From positions 1,519,921 through 1,583,920 of the forward strand of contig JABBOT010000015.1 of NCBI GenBank assembly GCA_016165875.1: DNA of 64,000 nt. Direction: 5' to 3'. Of the stretch, positions 10,911-21,556 are shown piece after piece. The stretch's first letter is position 1; every line of letters starts with the position of its first letter. Source of the stretch: Acanthopleura granulata. Its lineage: Eukaryota > Mollusca > Polyplacophora > Chitonida > Chitonidae. The position numbers were made by a program, and so were the translations under genes. Below the pieces are notes generated by a model. That model did no database searches, had not been told where the DNA came from, and saw nothing but the letters and a program-made list of their open reading frames with translations.

Positions 10911-11552
10911 CTGTTTATGTATTTGCTTAACTGTTACCACCTTAAGCTACGGTCAAACTATGTACAGAAATCCGTCCGGAGTCCTAACCGAATTCATGAA
11001 CGATAACGTTTTTGGAGGGTTGCATTCACATACGGGAAATTCGGAGCACATATCCAGTTACCTAAGTAAATTTATTTCTTGAATAAACTTGTCGCTATTT
11101 AGGTTAGCTATGGATCATCGGATAGTACCATTAGAAATAAACGTGTATTTAGAAATTTCCGAACAAATTACGCCGTGCTTTTGTTTTTGTGTTGACGTGA
11201 ATAAACACAATTAACGTGAATATATAGTGGCCAGTTTTCGATCCGAGGCAAAGATTGATCAGTAGTGAAAGTCCCTCACGATTTTTCTCCTGGGACCGAA
11301 AAAATGGGCTCTCAAGCCATCTGCCCGAATGCGTGGCCTGACACGAATTCGGCCCGTGTGTATGTGAACGATTGTACGTTTTAATACTATACCCATTTGC
11401 CACAAAATCGGAACGGATTTCCTTACGGCCCCCGGACCGTTTTCCGTGCCTAGTGTGAACGTAACTTAGGACGGCCCCTGGCGCAGAGATGTTAATTGCA
11501 ATTGATTAACTCGGATTGTTTATAATGTGTTCTTAATAATTGATGTTTTCAG

Positions 11553-11575
11553 ATGTCCAGAGAGCTGACGTCAAA
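11553..11575 (+). CDS. 23-nt microexon (TRIM-like gene 1)
   Basis: The sequence lies between TTTTCAG| and |GTAAGA. It enters in phase 0 and leaves with two bases of a codon, encoding MSRELTS plus the first two bases of a Lys codon completed by the next exon. A copy of identical length with the same splice framing lies at 22231-22253 (MSRNLTS). The conserved length, reading frame and splice signals support a genuine microexon. Confidence 0.65.
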
Positions 11576-12169
11576 GTAAGATGATCCAATATGTCAAGTG
11601 ACATAAACCCTAACCTTATTGAAGGTAAATGCCATAGGTGTAAAATAATGTCATGTCCATGAGTTTATAACTTTATTCCTGTTGGCCGTTTTTACCAGAA
11701 GCATATTAGTGTGTGGCGTCTGCCTCGTTGAACCTCTATCCGGGGTTGATTACCCGTTAGAATCATACCTAAAGCTGTAACATCGGTAATTCATGCTTAA
11801 GGCAGACACCCTTATACCGACCGTCAACCAAAATGGGCGTTCCAGGCGGAGAAATCAAGTGTACCGTGCTAATTTAAAAGATCTCTTTATCACAATATGT
11901 GTTTCGGTTGAGCCTTGATTGCAACTGTGCAGAAAACTAACTTGGCGATTAAATTCAACGCCATGAAACTATGACCCCCAGCCCGGGGTTTATATGGGGG
12001 AATTAGAAACAAGAATGAGGCATGCTCAGATCTATTTTTCAAATAGTTGAAACTGAAAAATACAGATTCCATACTCCTTATACGCAAGCGTGGCTCTCCG
12101 TGCTCTTTTTACATGGCATGACTGGCAGAACTGCCAAGTTGGCCACACACCACAATTTTTCATTTACTT

Positions 12170-12590
12170 ACATGTTGACGTTTGGCCTCCCAGCACCGTC
12201 CCTAAATCTGCAACCCCTAAACCCTTCGGGCCTGATAGTCCTTGTCCCCTAAGAAAGCTCCTGTCAAATTTCTGATAAGGCAAGACCGATGAAATTTTTC
12301 GCAAATTTGACAAACAGCTGGCAGGGGTCAAACCCGCCTAGTCAGAGATCAATGCACCCTGATTTTTCACTACTTTTTCCTGGTGTCCACCCGCCTCCAA
12401 ATCTTGAAAAAGACACAATTTTATATCTGGAATGAAACTTTGAAGCTGTGGTCCAAAATGATACCACCCGACAAGAAATGCAGAAAAAAAGAAAAAATGC
12501 AGCCCAGAGGAGCAAAACAAAATATCTGTGTAAATACCCAGGACCTATATTCGTCCTTCCCGACCCGGAAGCATGAATTGTTGCGTGTAG
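12170..12590 (+). repeat. Dispersed repeat, copy 1 of 2 (about 400 bp)
   Basis: Matches 53330-53640 in the same orientation. Shared blocks include GACAGGGGTCAA-like words, TCACTACTTTTxCCTGGTGT, ATCTGGAATGAAxCxTTGAAG, AAAATGATACCACCC and AGGxGCAAAA. It may be a non-autonomous element. It lies in an intron of TRIM-like gene 1. The short open frames inside it are on both strands and are not supported as genes. Confidence 0.7.
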
Positions 12591-13415
12591 CCAGTTTTGT
12601 ACATTACATGCTGAACACCGCCAAGGTCATTGTGATCACATTGATTAAACAGGAAGTGATGTCAGAAAAACGATGATCTGTAGTAACCGATGCGAATGCA
12701 TTTTCTAGATATAATATACGCGCAACATGTTTCCGAAAAGATACCTTAATTACTTAATGACTGACAAATACTGATTGCGGGTCCACTGGAGGACATTATT
12801 GGTTAGAATACGTAACCTATCTTCGCCTATCTTCGGGTTTAGATCGGGAATGGCAGAATCTGAACTTGTTTATATTGAGTGGCCATCTTCTCCCCAAATG
12901 TTGGCTTGGTCCTAGTTTCAAATCTAAGTAAAATAGTTTCATTACGAATATGAAAAAACGGCCAAATCACGCAAGCAGTTTTAATTTTGAACTTATTGAT
13001 CTTTTTCAATGTGACAAATAATTTCCGACGTAAGGTCATTAGAATTCAAGATGGCTACTTCCATAGAACCTTCTTTCGACACGATTACTCTTCTGTCAAC
13101 GGGGATACGTTAAAAGTGTTACATTTCAGCTCTTATCGTGAGTCCGTTTGCTTTAAATCTACGCGATGTTTGCCTGGTTCGCGACATACGGATACCAGGA
13201 AAATGACGTAGTAAAATGGCAACGTTTCATGAAGATAGTGACCGGCGCTCCGCTGTAACTCCTTGAACTACGTAATTCTTGTCAAAAATCCTTCAACAAA
13301 GGGATTTAATTTGATATAGGACAAGTAAAAGTAACGCAACTTTAACCGATGGTTTATGCCCATCCTTTAACCCCTCATAATCACACTTTGGCAAGTGCAT
13401 GATGTGTGTTTACAG

Positions 13416-13549
13416 GATGGAAAAGCAGTTGCTGACAACAAAAGCCTACATGAAGGAACAATGGGAATCTAAGAAGAAACTTGAGCAACGTTTGAAGCAG
13501 AATCCAGTCTCCCCTGTATATCACATGCTGGACGTGAAGACGATAGCAG
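13416..13549 (+). CDS. 134-nt exon, charged helix (TRIM-like gene 1)
   Basis: The acceptor is GTTTACAG| and the donor GCAG|GTAGGG. The first base completes the codon begun by the 23-nt exon, and the frame reads MEKQLLTTKAYMKEQWESKK, then a Lys-rich helix and HMLDVKTIA. The exon ends one base into a codon, and the next exon (14317) supplies the other two. Copies at 19979-20112 (134 nt) and 22903-23035 (133 nt) share the pattern K-(D/E)-x-(R/W)...K...E-x-x-LK...P-V...(L/F)D-(V/A)-K. Role unknown; probably the linker between the coiled coil and the C-terminal domain. Confidence 0.72.
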
Positions 13550-14316
13550 GTAGGGCGTTCAGTCAGGCACCGAAGCAGTTCAGTGAAGAAAATGTAGTCG
13601 TGTAAAGTTGGAACTTGCATAGCTCACATTCTTCTAAAGCGTCAATTGCGTCGATATGGCATTCATTCTAAATCATCAAACCTACATATAGTTTCAAATT
13701 TTTTTAAAACTTGCATTAATAACCAGAAGTTATTCAAAACTAAATTTTCCGAAATCAGTATGAAGTGTAGTTTGTGAAATTATATACATTTTCCACAGGG
13801 ATCCTATGGATCACTTCAAAAACACGATCTCCCCTCCTGTTCTTTTCCATAATATAATTTTGGAGTAAGAACTTGTGGTAGTAAAAGTTAATACATGTGG
13901 TAAGCTAACTGTTCAAGCCGACAACCGGTTAAACGATATGCACCACAAGGTTCCCTAAGAACAATTTCAGTTAAAAAAATTATCATCACATGTCAATATG
14001 TCAAATTTATGGTTTCCTGGAAGAAGAACTAGTCAACAGTTTCCAGTGACGGGGGGACTTAGGGTTGTAACCACCGATTGGTCAAACCAGTACGTAATCC
14101 ACAAGACTTGTATTAACATCGAAAAGTCCACACTTCTAGTATACACAAAATCCTGTTGCAAATCAGAAAAGGCATAAAAATGTTGCTGTTGTGCTTTTAT
14201 TGCAACTGTATCCATGCTCTGTTTTACCGTGTCGTTGTGTTTTGCGGCATCTATGCTGTGTTTTATGGTATCTATGCTGTGTTTCACGGTACATGCATGT
14301 GTGTTGTGTGTTACAG

Positions 14317-14891
14317 TGGCCCAAATGAAATTCAAAGAGACATCTGACACAAGCTTGGTGATTCTGGACAATGGTTCTACGGTCAGATTTGAAGATCGCT
14401 TCGACAAGTGGTGCACTGCGTGGACAGACTGTTGTTTAGAGACAGGGTGTCATTTCTGGAAACTGAAGTTGACTCTTCACACGTCTTCAGTGGGGTTTAA
14501 GGGGTATATATGTAGGACTGGTGTGACACAGAAAGGCGGTACACTGGACAATGAAGTTGGTGTTGAAAGCTGGTGGGTTGCGATTACCAAACGTAAACGT
14601 ATGTTCAGATTTTCTTGTTGCGCACCGAGTGGGAAAGTGGAGGATGCCTACAGGGAGTGGTCATCTGTCATTAGCATGGATATAGGATTCTGTCTTGAGT
14701 GTGACTCGAGACGGCTGACAGTTGTCGACTGTGCACGAAACGCAGTAATACTCCGGTTACACAACGTGGACGTTTCTAGGCCTCTTATACCAGGTGTGGA
14801 TTTCCGTGGAAAGCGTGTGCAGTCTGCGTCAGCTCATCTGGTGACAGGCGACTCCGTGTCGCCGCCAAGTGTCTTGTGGAGCACATTGTAG
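14317..14891 (+). CDS. Terminal exon, SPRY-like domain (TRIM-like gene 1)
   Basis: The acceptor is GTGTTACAG| and the reading frame ends at TAG 14889-14891. The exon joins the 134-nt exon in frame. It has a WxLKLTL strand near the start, GVESWWVAITK in the middle, and a late segment MDIGFCLECDSRRLTVVDC followed by RPLIPGVDF. These resemble the G-V-x-L-D-x-x-x-x-x-L-x-F-x-D and PL-x-P-x-F parts of SPRY/B30.2 domains, which are ligand-binding C-termini of many TRIM proteins. Similarity to SPRY is by eye and imperfect. The last 60 nt lie inside a 100-bp tandem repeat, so the final residues (LVTGDSVSPPSVLWSTL) derive from repeat sequence. Confidence 0.7.
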
Positions 14892-15300
14892 AGCCTACAT
14901 GATCGTGCGTTTAGGACAGTATTGTCGTGGACCCTCGTCTGGTAACAGATGTCTTGAAGTCGTCGCGAAGTGACATGTGGAGCACATTGTAGAGCCTACA
15001 TGATCGTGCGTTTAGGACAGTATTGTCGTGGACCCTCGTCTGCTAACAGATGTCTTGAAGTCGTCGCGAAGTGACATGTGGAGCACATTGTAGAGCCGTC
15101 AAGAGGCGTGTCTAAAACTCTATTGTCATGGGCACTCGTTTGGTAACAGGCGACTCCGTGTCGCCGCCAAGTGTCCTGTGGAGCACATTGTAGAGCCGTC
15201 GTGAGGCTTGCCTAAAACCGTATCGTCATGGGCACTCGTTTGGTAACAGGTGACTCGGTGTCGCCATCAAGTGTCCTGTACAGCACATTGCAGAGCCTAC
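14833..15300. repeat. Tandem repeat, period 100-101 bp, about 5 copies
   Basis: CTCRTYTGGTRACAG recurs at 14833, 14934, 15034, 15135 and 15235, each followed by a variant of GTGTCGCCGCCAAGTGTC or GAAGTCGTCGCGAAGTGACA and then GTGGAGCACATTGTAGAG. The first copy contains the C-terminus and stop codon of TRIM-like gene 1. The open frame that starts at 15228 is a continuation of this array. Confidence 0.9.
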
Positions 15301-15639
15301 ATTTCTTCATAATGGCCGACATTTGGACAAAGCCCCTTGTAACAACTTCTCTCTATTTCAGTGGATTTTGTCCTCCAGCATCACATTCTCTTGATGTACC
15401 AATGTTTACATTGTCGTACACTTGTGTGATTGACACATGCAAGGATGATCATTTGCTTTATGATATAATTACGCTTGGCTATAAGAAAATTGGTTCCTTT
15501 TTCATTTATCATTGTTCCCCGTTCGAAAGGATGGAGGAGTTTAGGAATGACGGCTGTCTATGCGTCCGTTCGTATAAACGACGAGGTCGTGATTTAAACC
15601 AAACCTCTTCATATAAAGATTTCATAGTTGCTGCGTAGG

Positions 15640-16260
15640 CTCGTAATGAGGTGGACTAGATTCCTTGTTGAACTGAATCTTTTGCGGTCAGATTTCTGGT
15701 TTCCATGGTCACCAAGTGGAAGTAGCAAGCTGCATCGAGGTCTTCGGGGTAGAAGCCAAACAGCTTTAGAAAATGATTTCCTATGTCTTACGCCCGTTCA
15801 TACTGAGAGGAACTATAGATTCTTCTTGAAACTTGGTTTATTGTGATGAAATTTCTGGCAACCAATTGGAAACAGCAAGTTTCGCCGCTGTGATAGCAAA
15901 GAAGCCAATCCTCTTAAACAACGATTCATTTGATATGTAAACCGATTCTGCGGTTAACTAGGTTGCTGCGTAAATTGGGGCTGTTCCGATAGAAACCAGA
16001 AATGGAAATTGCAATTTACAACTCCGTTATCGCAATATTTAGAGTGAAAGTACTTGTGGTGATGATTTAGTATTTTTGTGCAGATACATGTGAAGTTGAA
16101 CTGGACTCCTAAACTAAGGTTGTTTCTGTCGAATTTATGGTTTTTGTGGTAACAATCTGGAAATGGAAAGCATGAAGTGCACATAATTAATAGTAGTCCT
16201 TCCATTTCTGAAAGGATTGGGGTAAATTAGGTTTCCATTTATACTAGGGGTGGTTCAATA
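15640..16260. repeat. Imperfect repeats, spacing about 170-250 bp; no gene seen
   Basis: Phrases such as TTCCATGGTCACCAAGTGGAAGTAGCAAG (15701), CTGGCAACCAATTGGAAACAGCAAG (15853) and GTGGTAACAATCTGGAAATGGAAAGC (16146) look like decayed copies of one unit. No coding frame persists across copies. Confidence 0.4.
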
Positions 16261-16630
16261 AAATGTCATTTTTCGATGGCCACAAACTAACGTTAGACAG
16301 GCCTAACCAAATCTTGGGCTATCACATAAGGGTTCCAATCCCATGTACGTGTTCATATAGGGACAAAGTACTTCTAATTTAAACTAGGATCAATTCGGTC
16401 ACATGTACGATTTCTGAAGTTTCCAACAGAAAGTTGCACGCAACAGTTTCCAAGAGTTGAGCAGTCAAAGCTGTTAAATCCGCCGATAGGATTGCGCGTC
16501 TCGCTCTCAGTTCTTGTTTCTCAATTTCGCTCCATTAGCCAATTTCATTACATTTTCCACGCCATTCTACTGTGGAATGCTGTTCTGTGCAGTCAACCGC
16601 TCCTGCCAGGGAAACGGAAGCTTCTGAAAC

Positions 16631-16689
16631 TTTTAGAGTTTATAACATCTTTAATTTGTTGTACAAACTGAAGGTATTATAAACTCTAA
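16631..16689. repeat. Inverted repeat, 13-bp arms
   Basis: TTTAGAGTTTATA (about 16632-16644) is reverse-complemented as TATAAACTCTAAA (about 16677-16689). It could form a short stem; function unknown. Confidence 0.6.
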
Positions 16690-17365
16690 ATGTTTTTTTT
16701 TCTTTTTCCTTAGACTGATTCTGGAGGTGTAACCAATCCCTTGACATCTGGGAACGTCCCACCTATCTGGGGCACTTGGACAATGTGGTCATGTGTTCGA
16801 TTCCAGCTAATGTTGCTTTGGCTGGGGCTTTAAACCAGGGTGTTGTTGCTCTACTTCTGTCACCCCGGCTTCCTGCGCCCGTAATCATGACCACCGCCTT
16901 GTATAAGAGAAAAGATTTTGACGGAATGCATCGGATAGCTTTCTACACTAACAAATCGAGACCTTCGATTGACTATTAGCTGGCTCCAATCATATATAGG
17001 ATGTCCCCCCAAAATACACTCATTTTTTGACTGACCCTTACTCATGTATTTTGTTTTGATGTAGGTGTTTATTGACATACATACAAGTCTAAGGACAGTC
17101 AGTTGTACGTCTGTCGCTATTTAGGGTTAGTTGCACCTGAAACAAAAACAGAAAATAAAGGAGTAATGGGCAGTTAAAGGGTAGGCAGTTTTTTGGGACA
17201 TCGTGTATATATATATTCGGTGTATTCCGTGATGGCGATTTCAGTGAGTTTTCGGAAGATCGAGTCGTCTCTTAGCACACATGACAAATGTGCGTATTTG
17301 TGAACATAATCCCATGCTTATACACGTGGTACTCTATCCTAACGAGCGAGCTGTTAGTTGGGTTC

Positions 17366-17468
17366 CTCCGGAGACTGACCGGCTTCCTGCCACAATAATG
17401 CTGACTGCCGTGGTATACAAGTAGGATACTCTGGAGTACGGCGTAAAACACTAATGAAAGAATAAATA
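17366..17468 (+). mobile_element. SINE, main family, 3' half
   Basis: Contains CGGCTTCCTGCCACAATAATGCTGACTGCCGTGGTATACAAG, GGAGTACGGCGTAAAACACTAAT and an AAAT-type tail. The head is missing. Confidence 0.75.
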
Positions 17469-17589
17469 TAGCCTATTAATCTAACAAGCGATCTGGAGTT
17501 TGGCATGCAGTAAGTCCTAAGTATGTATATCTCCAAAACTATTGTCGTTTTTAGCATTTTTACGCGACGTGCAAACCGCTGGGAGAAAA

Positions 17590-17692
17590 ATATTTGCTCC
17601 CACCATAATGTTGGCCGCCGTCGTATAAATGAAATATCCTTGAGTACGGCGTAAAACACCGATATAATAAATAAATAAATAAATACAGTAAT
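17590..17692 (+). mobile_element. SINE 3' half abutting an exon
   Basis: CCCACCATAATGTTGGCCGCCGTCGTATAAATGAAATATCCTTGAGTACGGCGTAAAACACC is followed by (AAAT)n ending at about 17688. The acceptor of the next exon (CAG at 17694-17696) is only a few bases further, so the SINE tail sits where the pyrimidine tract should be. Confidence 0.85.
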
Positions 17693-17696
17693 ACAG

Positions 17697-17954
17697 AGAA
17701 AGAAAGCATCTTCTACTTCTGAAGGAAATGAAGGCAGGCATAGAACAGAAATTGACAAAGCTTACAGTCATGGCCTTGGAGTGTTGAACACGTGGAAAAA
17801 AGACGCTCAGGATCGTACTGAAAATTGGCACGCCTCCCTAACCAACGCTGCAAAGACACCCTCAACGGAAGTTTCAGTTAAACTGGCAGAAATAAAGGAG
17901 ATGATACAAGATACAAGGGATCTGCCAGCTTCCCTCGCAGAGGCTTTCTTACAG
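17697..17954 (+). pseudogene. Coiled-coil exon, partial TRIM-like copy A
   Basis: The frame is open for 258 nt (86 codons), phase 0 at both ends, with donor TTACAG|GTGCAA. It encodes a helix similar to the 9937 exon: EIDKAY, KLAEIKEMIQDTRDLPASLA and the ending EAFLQ. The upstream acceptor has an A-rich SINE tail instead of a pyrimidine tract, so normal splicing is doubtful. No B-box exon precedes it. The reading frame itself is intact, so it may be a recently disabled exon or one used by an unknown transcript. Confidence 0.6.
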
Positions 17955-18061
17955 GTGCAAAGTTCACTCATGACTTTATCTGTTTATCACTACTGTAAGA
18001 ATTTAACTTTTCCCTGTAAAGTCGTTTTTCTTCTTTGGAAGCGAATAAAATCCATTTAAAT

Positions 18062-18232
18062 TTTATTATTTATTGTTATTATTGTTTTATGCTTAACTCA
18101 AGAATATTTCACTTACACGACGGGGGCCAGCATTCCATGGTGAATAGAAACCGGGCAGAACCCGAGAAAAACCGACGACCATCCGCAGGTTGCTGGCAGC
18201 CCGTCTCACGGGCGGTCGGAAAGGAAGACAGC
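18062..18232 (-). mobile_element. SINE, main family, 5'-truncated
   Basis: Plus-strand reading shows an ATTATT tail, GTTTTATGCTTAACTCAAGAATATTTCACTTACACGACGG, GGCCAGCATTCCATGGTG, AAACCGGGCAGAACCCG, GACCATCCGCAGGTTGCTGGCAG and a diverged head-side end. It lies in the intron after the coiled-coil exon of copy A. Confidence 0.8.
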
Positions 18233-18439
18233 ATGAATATCATGTACATCTTAAAGAAATTATAACATTTCTGTCATAACGTTTGCATAAATTGCAACTC
18301 TGTAGAACATTTTCCAGTTCATTAATTAACGTTTACATGTTAGGTTGAAATACGACCTCTGGTCAATATACCTCAAGTAGGGTTTTGATTCTGATTGTTC
18401 GTGCACGTGCATCATTACCAGCAACTTACATCCCCCCCC

Positions 18440-18690
18440 CAACCCACTCCCTCAGCACCAAATGCTGTACAACCTGCAGTGACAGAGTCTGCATTTTAGT
18501 TAGACAGTTGGAAGTTTATTCCATTTTCTCAGCTATTAATATACTACACTTTGATCACTTGGTGCACTTCGTGCCTGTGTGGACAATGAGACTGTGATGT
18601 TGTACAAAGTGCAGTGGTACGTGATACAACAATGCTAATGCAGTGGTACTTATACTATGCTCCCTGCACTGTGGCTGATACATAATTAGC
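18440..18690. repeat. Intron segment shared with copy B (matches about 22330-22700)
   Basis: CAxCxAAATGCTGTACAA...GAGTCTGCATTTTAGTTAGACAGTTGGAAGTTTATTCCATT resembles CAGCATTTGTGACAAG...GAGCTTGTATTTCAATTTGACAGTTCAAAGTTTGTTCCATT at 22348-22415, and the following CAGTGGTACT words match the 22440-22866 repeats. About 100 bp upstream (18336-18361) a weak match to the 23-nt exon has lost its donor (GGTCAA instead of GGTAAG). Confidence 0.55.
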
Positions 18691-18994
18691 AAAATATGCT
18701 ACCAAAAAAGAGAAGATATGAAGTATGTCGCTGCTATAACGGTGTTCGATAATTTACAGTAAGATGTGGTTGTTATTGTTTACGTATACTTTCCTTTACC
18801 GTACAGCTACTTTCCAAAATGTTCATGTGATCATGCATTTCTCAGCACAGATAAATAACACTGTTCACGCTGAATTAAACGGTTGAAATACGTCTTTTGA
18901 TTGTTTACTAATGAATTTCAACATAAAGCAAAAGTCTTAAAGGACATTAGGTTGTTTGAGCCTCGGTAGACTTGAACGGAATTACCTATGCTTC

Positions 18995-19293
18995 ATTAAA
19001 ATGATAACCGGAAGCCTCGGTGGCTTAGTTGGTTAGTGCGCTAGCGCAGCGTAATGACCCCAAAACTTCCCACCAATGCGGTTGCTGTGAGTTTAAGTCC
19101 AGCTCACGCTGGCTTCCTCTCCGGCCGTACATGGGAAAGTCTGCCAGCAACCTTTCGATGGTCGTGGGTTTCCCAGGGGCTCTGTCCGGTTTTCTCCCAC
19201 TATAATGCTGCTGACCACCCTCGTATATTTGAAATATTCAGAGAGTACGGCGTAAAACATCAATCAAATAAATAAATTAATTAAAATGATAAC
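18995..19293. repeat. 14-bp target-site duplication around a SINE
   Basis: ATTAAAATGATAAC occurs at 18995-19008 and again at 19280-19293, immediately flanking the SINE at 19014-19279. This is the expected signature of retroposition by a LINE machinery. Confidence 0.85.
19014..19279 (+). mobile_element. SINE, main family, full length
   Basis: The head GCCTCGGTGGCTTAGTTGGTTAG carries an A-box-like word, and GTGAGTTTAAGTCCAGC sits at the B-box position (consensus copies read GAGTTCAAGTCC). The body follows: TGGCTTCCTCTCCGGCCGTAC, GATGGTCGTGGGTTTCCC, GTCCGGTTTTCTCCCACTATAATG and GAGTACGGCGTAAAACATCAATCAAAT with the (AAAT)n tail. It is flanked by a 14-bp target duplication. This is the reference copy for the family in this window. 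Confidence 0.92.
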
Positions 19294-19978
19294 GAGCAGA
19301 GCGGCACCGTTATGAGGTCACTACAATAGCAGTCTCCCTTTTCATAGGGAGCAGTGTTCGTTAGGTAGTTAACGTAACCTTGTATATTACTTGGCCGTAA
19401 AAAGGAATGGCAGAATCTTTGGCTTATACGATGGCGGCCAGTTTTATGTGTGGAGGAAACCAGAGTGTACACGGGGCTGGCGAGCGATCCATGATGAATT
19501 ATCATTGATTTGTACATATAGTTGCATTACATAGGTCCTACTCTGGGCAGATTGTTGCCTTAAATCAGCCAGCCAATTGCCATCAACCGCCGATTGTCAC
19601 CGTGGGCCTTGGAGCATTGAGAGCGGGGACATTTAATTGTTCCACTTGTGATTCGTATGAGTTTTACAGAGTAATTAAGTGCCTTGTTCCAGTCAACTGC
19701 TGTTTTGTATCAACGCCTTAAAGAGGATCGCTGGCTGTTGTAGACCCCTATCTACAACCTGGGAATTTTTTGACAATGAGTAATACAACTGGTAAGTCAT
19801 TCATAATTGTAATACAACTGATAAGTTTTTGACAATTAATGACTTCCGGGTTCAATTCAAAATGCTTAGTGGTCAGATCTTAGAAATATGACCTCTCAAC
19901 CCCTTTTGTATAGTCTACATACCTGAAAGTGAGTGCAATATAAGAAGATAATAAAACCTCCTATTCGCTGAAATACAG

Positions 19979-20112
19979 AATGGATGCCCAGCTGCCGAGT
20001 GCAACTAACTTCATTAAAGATCAGCGGATAGTTAAAAAGAAAATAGAAGAAACCTTGAAGCTGGGCCAACCTGTCCCTATTCATCTTGACGTGAAGCTGA
20101 ATGTAAGAAAGG
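19979..20112 (+). pseudogene. 134-nt exon, partial TRIM-like copy A
   Basis: The acceptor is GAAATACAG| and the donor AAGG|GTAAGT; the length equals the gene 1 exon. It encodes MDAQLPSATNFIKDQRIVKK and then a Lys/Glu helix ending HLDVKLNVRK. The exon is intact, but the SPRY-like exon it should join is missing before copy B begins and the 23-nt exon before it looks decayed, so I class it as part of a remnant. It could still be joined to exons of copy B by long-range splicing. Confidence 0.6.
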
Positions 20113-20289
20113 GTAAGTTCCTCAGAGAAAGAAAAGGAAGTTATATATCTACATCTTAAAGTGTCTTGACGGATTGCTTTCAGACTTACAGGAGCATACT
20201 TCAGTTCCATATCATTCCAGTGAATCACACTGTACCCTGTGCTAATTTGCACCCACATCGTGTTGGAGAGCTTCACCCAAGCTAGTATA

Positions 20290-20880
20290 CAATGTACAGT
20301 CTACTGTTTGACACCCGGATCCTGTACACATAATGTTAGACAACATGAAGGCAGCTAGTCTATACTGTACACTCTGCTATTTGACACGCAGATCCAATAC
20401 ACATCATGTTGGACGACATGTACGCAGCTAGTCTACAGTGTACACTCTGCTATTTGACACCCACACCCTGTACACATAATGTTGGGCAACATGAAGGCAG
20501 CTAGTCTATACTGTACACTCTGCTATTTGACACCCAGATCCAATACACATCATGTTGGACGACATGTACGCAGCTAGTCTACAGTGTACACTCTGCTATT
20601 TGACACCCACACGCTGTACACATAATGCTGGGCAACATGTAGGCAGCTGGTTTACACTGTACACTCTGTCATTTCACAACCACATCGGGTACACAAAGTT
20701 TTGGACATCTCTGCAGCTGATCTTCACTGTACACTGTGCTATTAAACACCTTAATCGTGTGCAGGTAATGTTAGACAACATTTCTCTAGCATGTGTGAAT
20801 TCTACACTCTGCTATTTCACGTCAAAGTCGTGTATACATGCTGTTGGACATCCGTTTTCAGTTGTGCTATCATTATGCCA
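20290..20880. repeat. Minisatellite, period 73 bp, about 8 copies
   Basis: CTGCTATTTGACACCCA recurs at 20374, 20447, 20520, 20593 and, diverged, at 20666, 20738 and 20810. Each is followed by TGTACACATAATGTTGGxCAACAT and GCAGCTxGTCTACAxTGTACACT. It is related to the 75-bp array at 23211-23815 and occupies the same position, just after the 134-nt exon. Confidence 0.9.
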
Positions 20881-20893
20881 TTTCATGAAACAG

Positions 20894-21055
20894 GTGCATG
20901 TTGCGTCCTGGATCGTGACGAAATCCGGCAGACCTCCGCCGATCAGCCAGGCCAAGACAGACTTCACTGAACATCCGGTGAGACTGACAGAAATAGAGGA
21001 GATGATACGAAACTCAGAAGATCTTCCAGCTTCTCCGACAGATACTTTCTTAAAG
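20894..21055 (+). pseudogene. Coiled-coil exon remnant, partial TRIM-like copy B
   Basis: The acceptor is ATGAAACAG| and the donor TTAAAG|GTATAG. The 3' part, RLTEIEEMIRNSEDLPASPT then DTFLK, aligns with the copy A and gene 1 coiled-coil exons. The 5' part is shorter and has lost the EI(D/E)KAY segment, and the minisatellite runs up to the exon. The reading frame is open, but the exon looks truncated. Confidence 0.6.
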
Positions 21056-21437
21056 GTATAGAATACACTCATGACATACGTTTGACGATGCTGCAAGAAT
21101 TTAACTTGTAAATGAACTCCCTTTTTGATAATTTCTATTATTGAAACCTGGGCGTCGAAACCCACATTTGTGTACCCGCCGTCGTCAAATTGGGCGTAAT
21201 GGCAAGATTAGTTTCCAAAAAGGACAAGTCACACAAACAAACCAAAGAACTAAGAAAATGTATACACTCTAAAAGTTGCAACAGATTCATGCAAAGAGAA
21301 GCGGTCAACAAGTTTCAATGAAGACGAAGAGAGGCAGTGAATGTTGTAGGCGGATGAATAAAATCAGAAAAGAGAGAGACGTCAAAAGTGGATGAAATCC
21401 ATTTATGTTTGTGATATATTATTTAATGTTATTGTTA

Positions 21438-21556
21438 GGGCAGCGTTATCGTGCCAATAAACTGGGCAGGGTCAAGGAAAAACCCACAGCAGACAGCAGA
21501 CTGCTGGCAGACCTTCCCACGTACGATCATTGAGGAAGGCAGCGTGCCAACGATCC
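21438..21556 (-). mobile_element. Decayed SINE, main family
   Basis: Words such as AAACTGGGCAGGGTCAAGGAAAAACCCACAG, GACTGCTGGCAGACCTTCCCACGTACG and TGAGGAAGGCAGCGTG follow the inverted SINE body, with internal losses. Confidence 0.6.

Noticed and set aside
15228..15638. 136-codon plus-strand open frame
   Set aside because: It starts in the 100-bp tandem array and continues into sequence with no family similarity or splice support.
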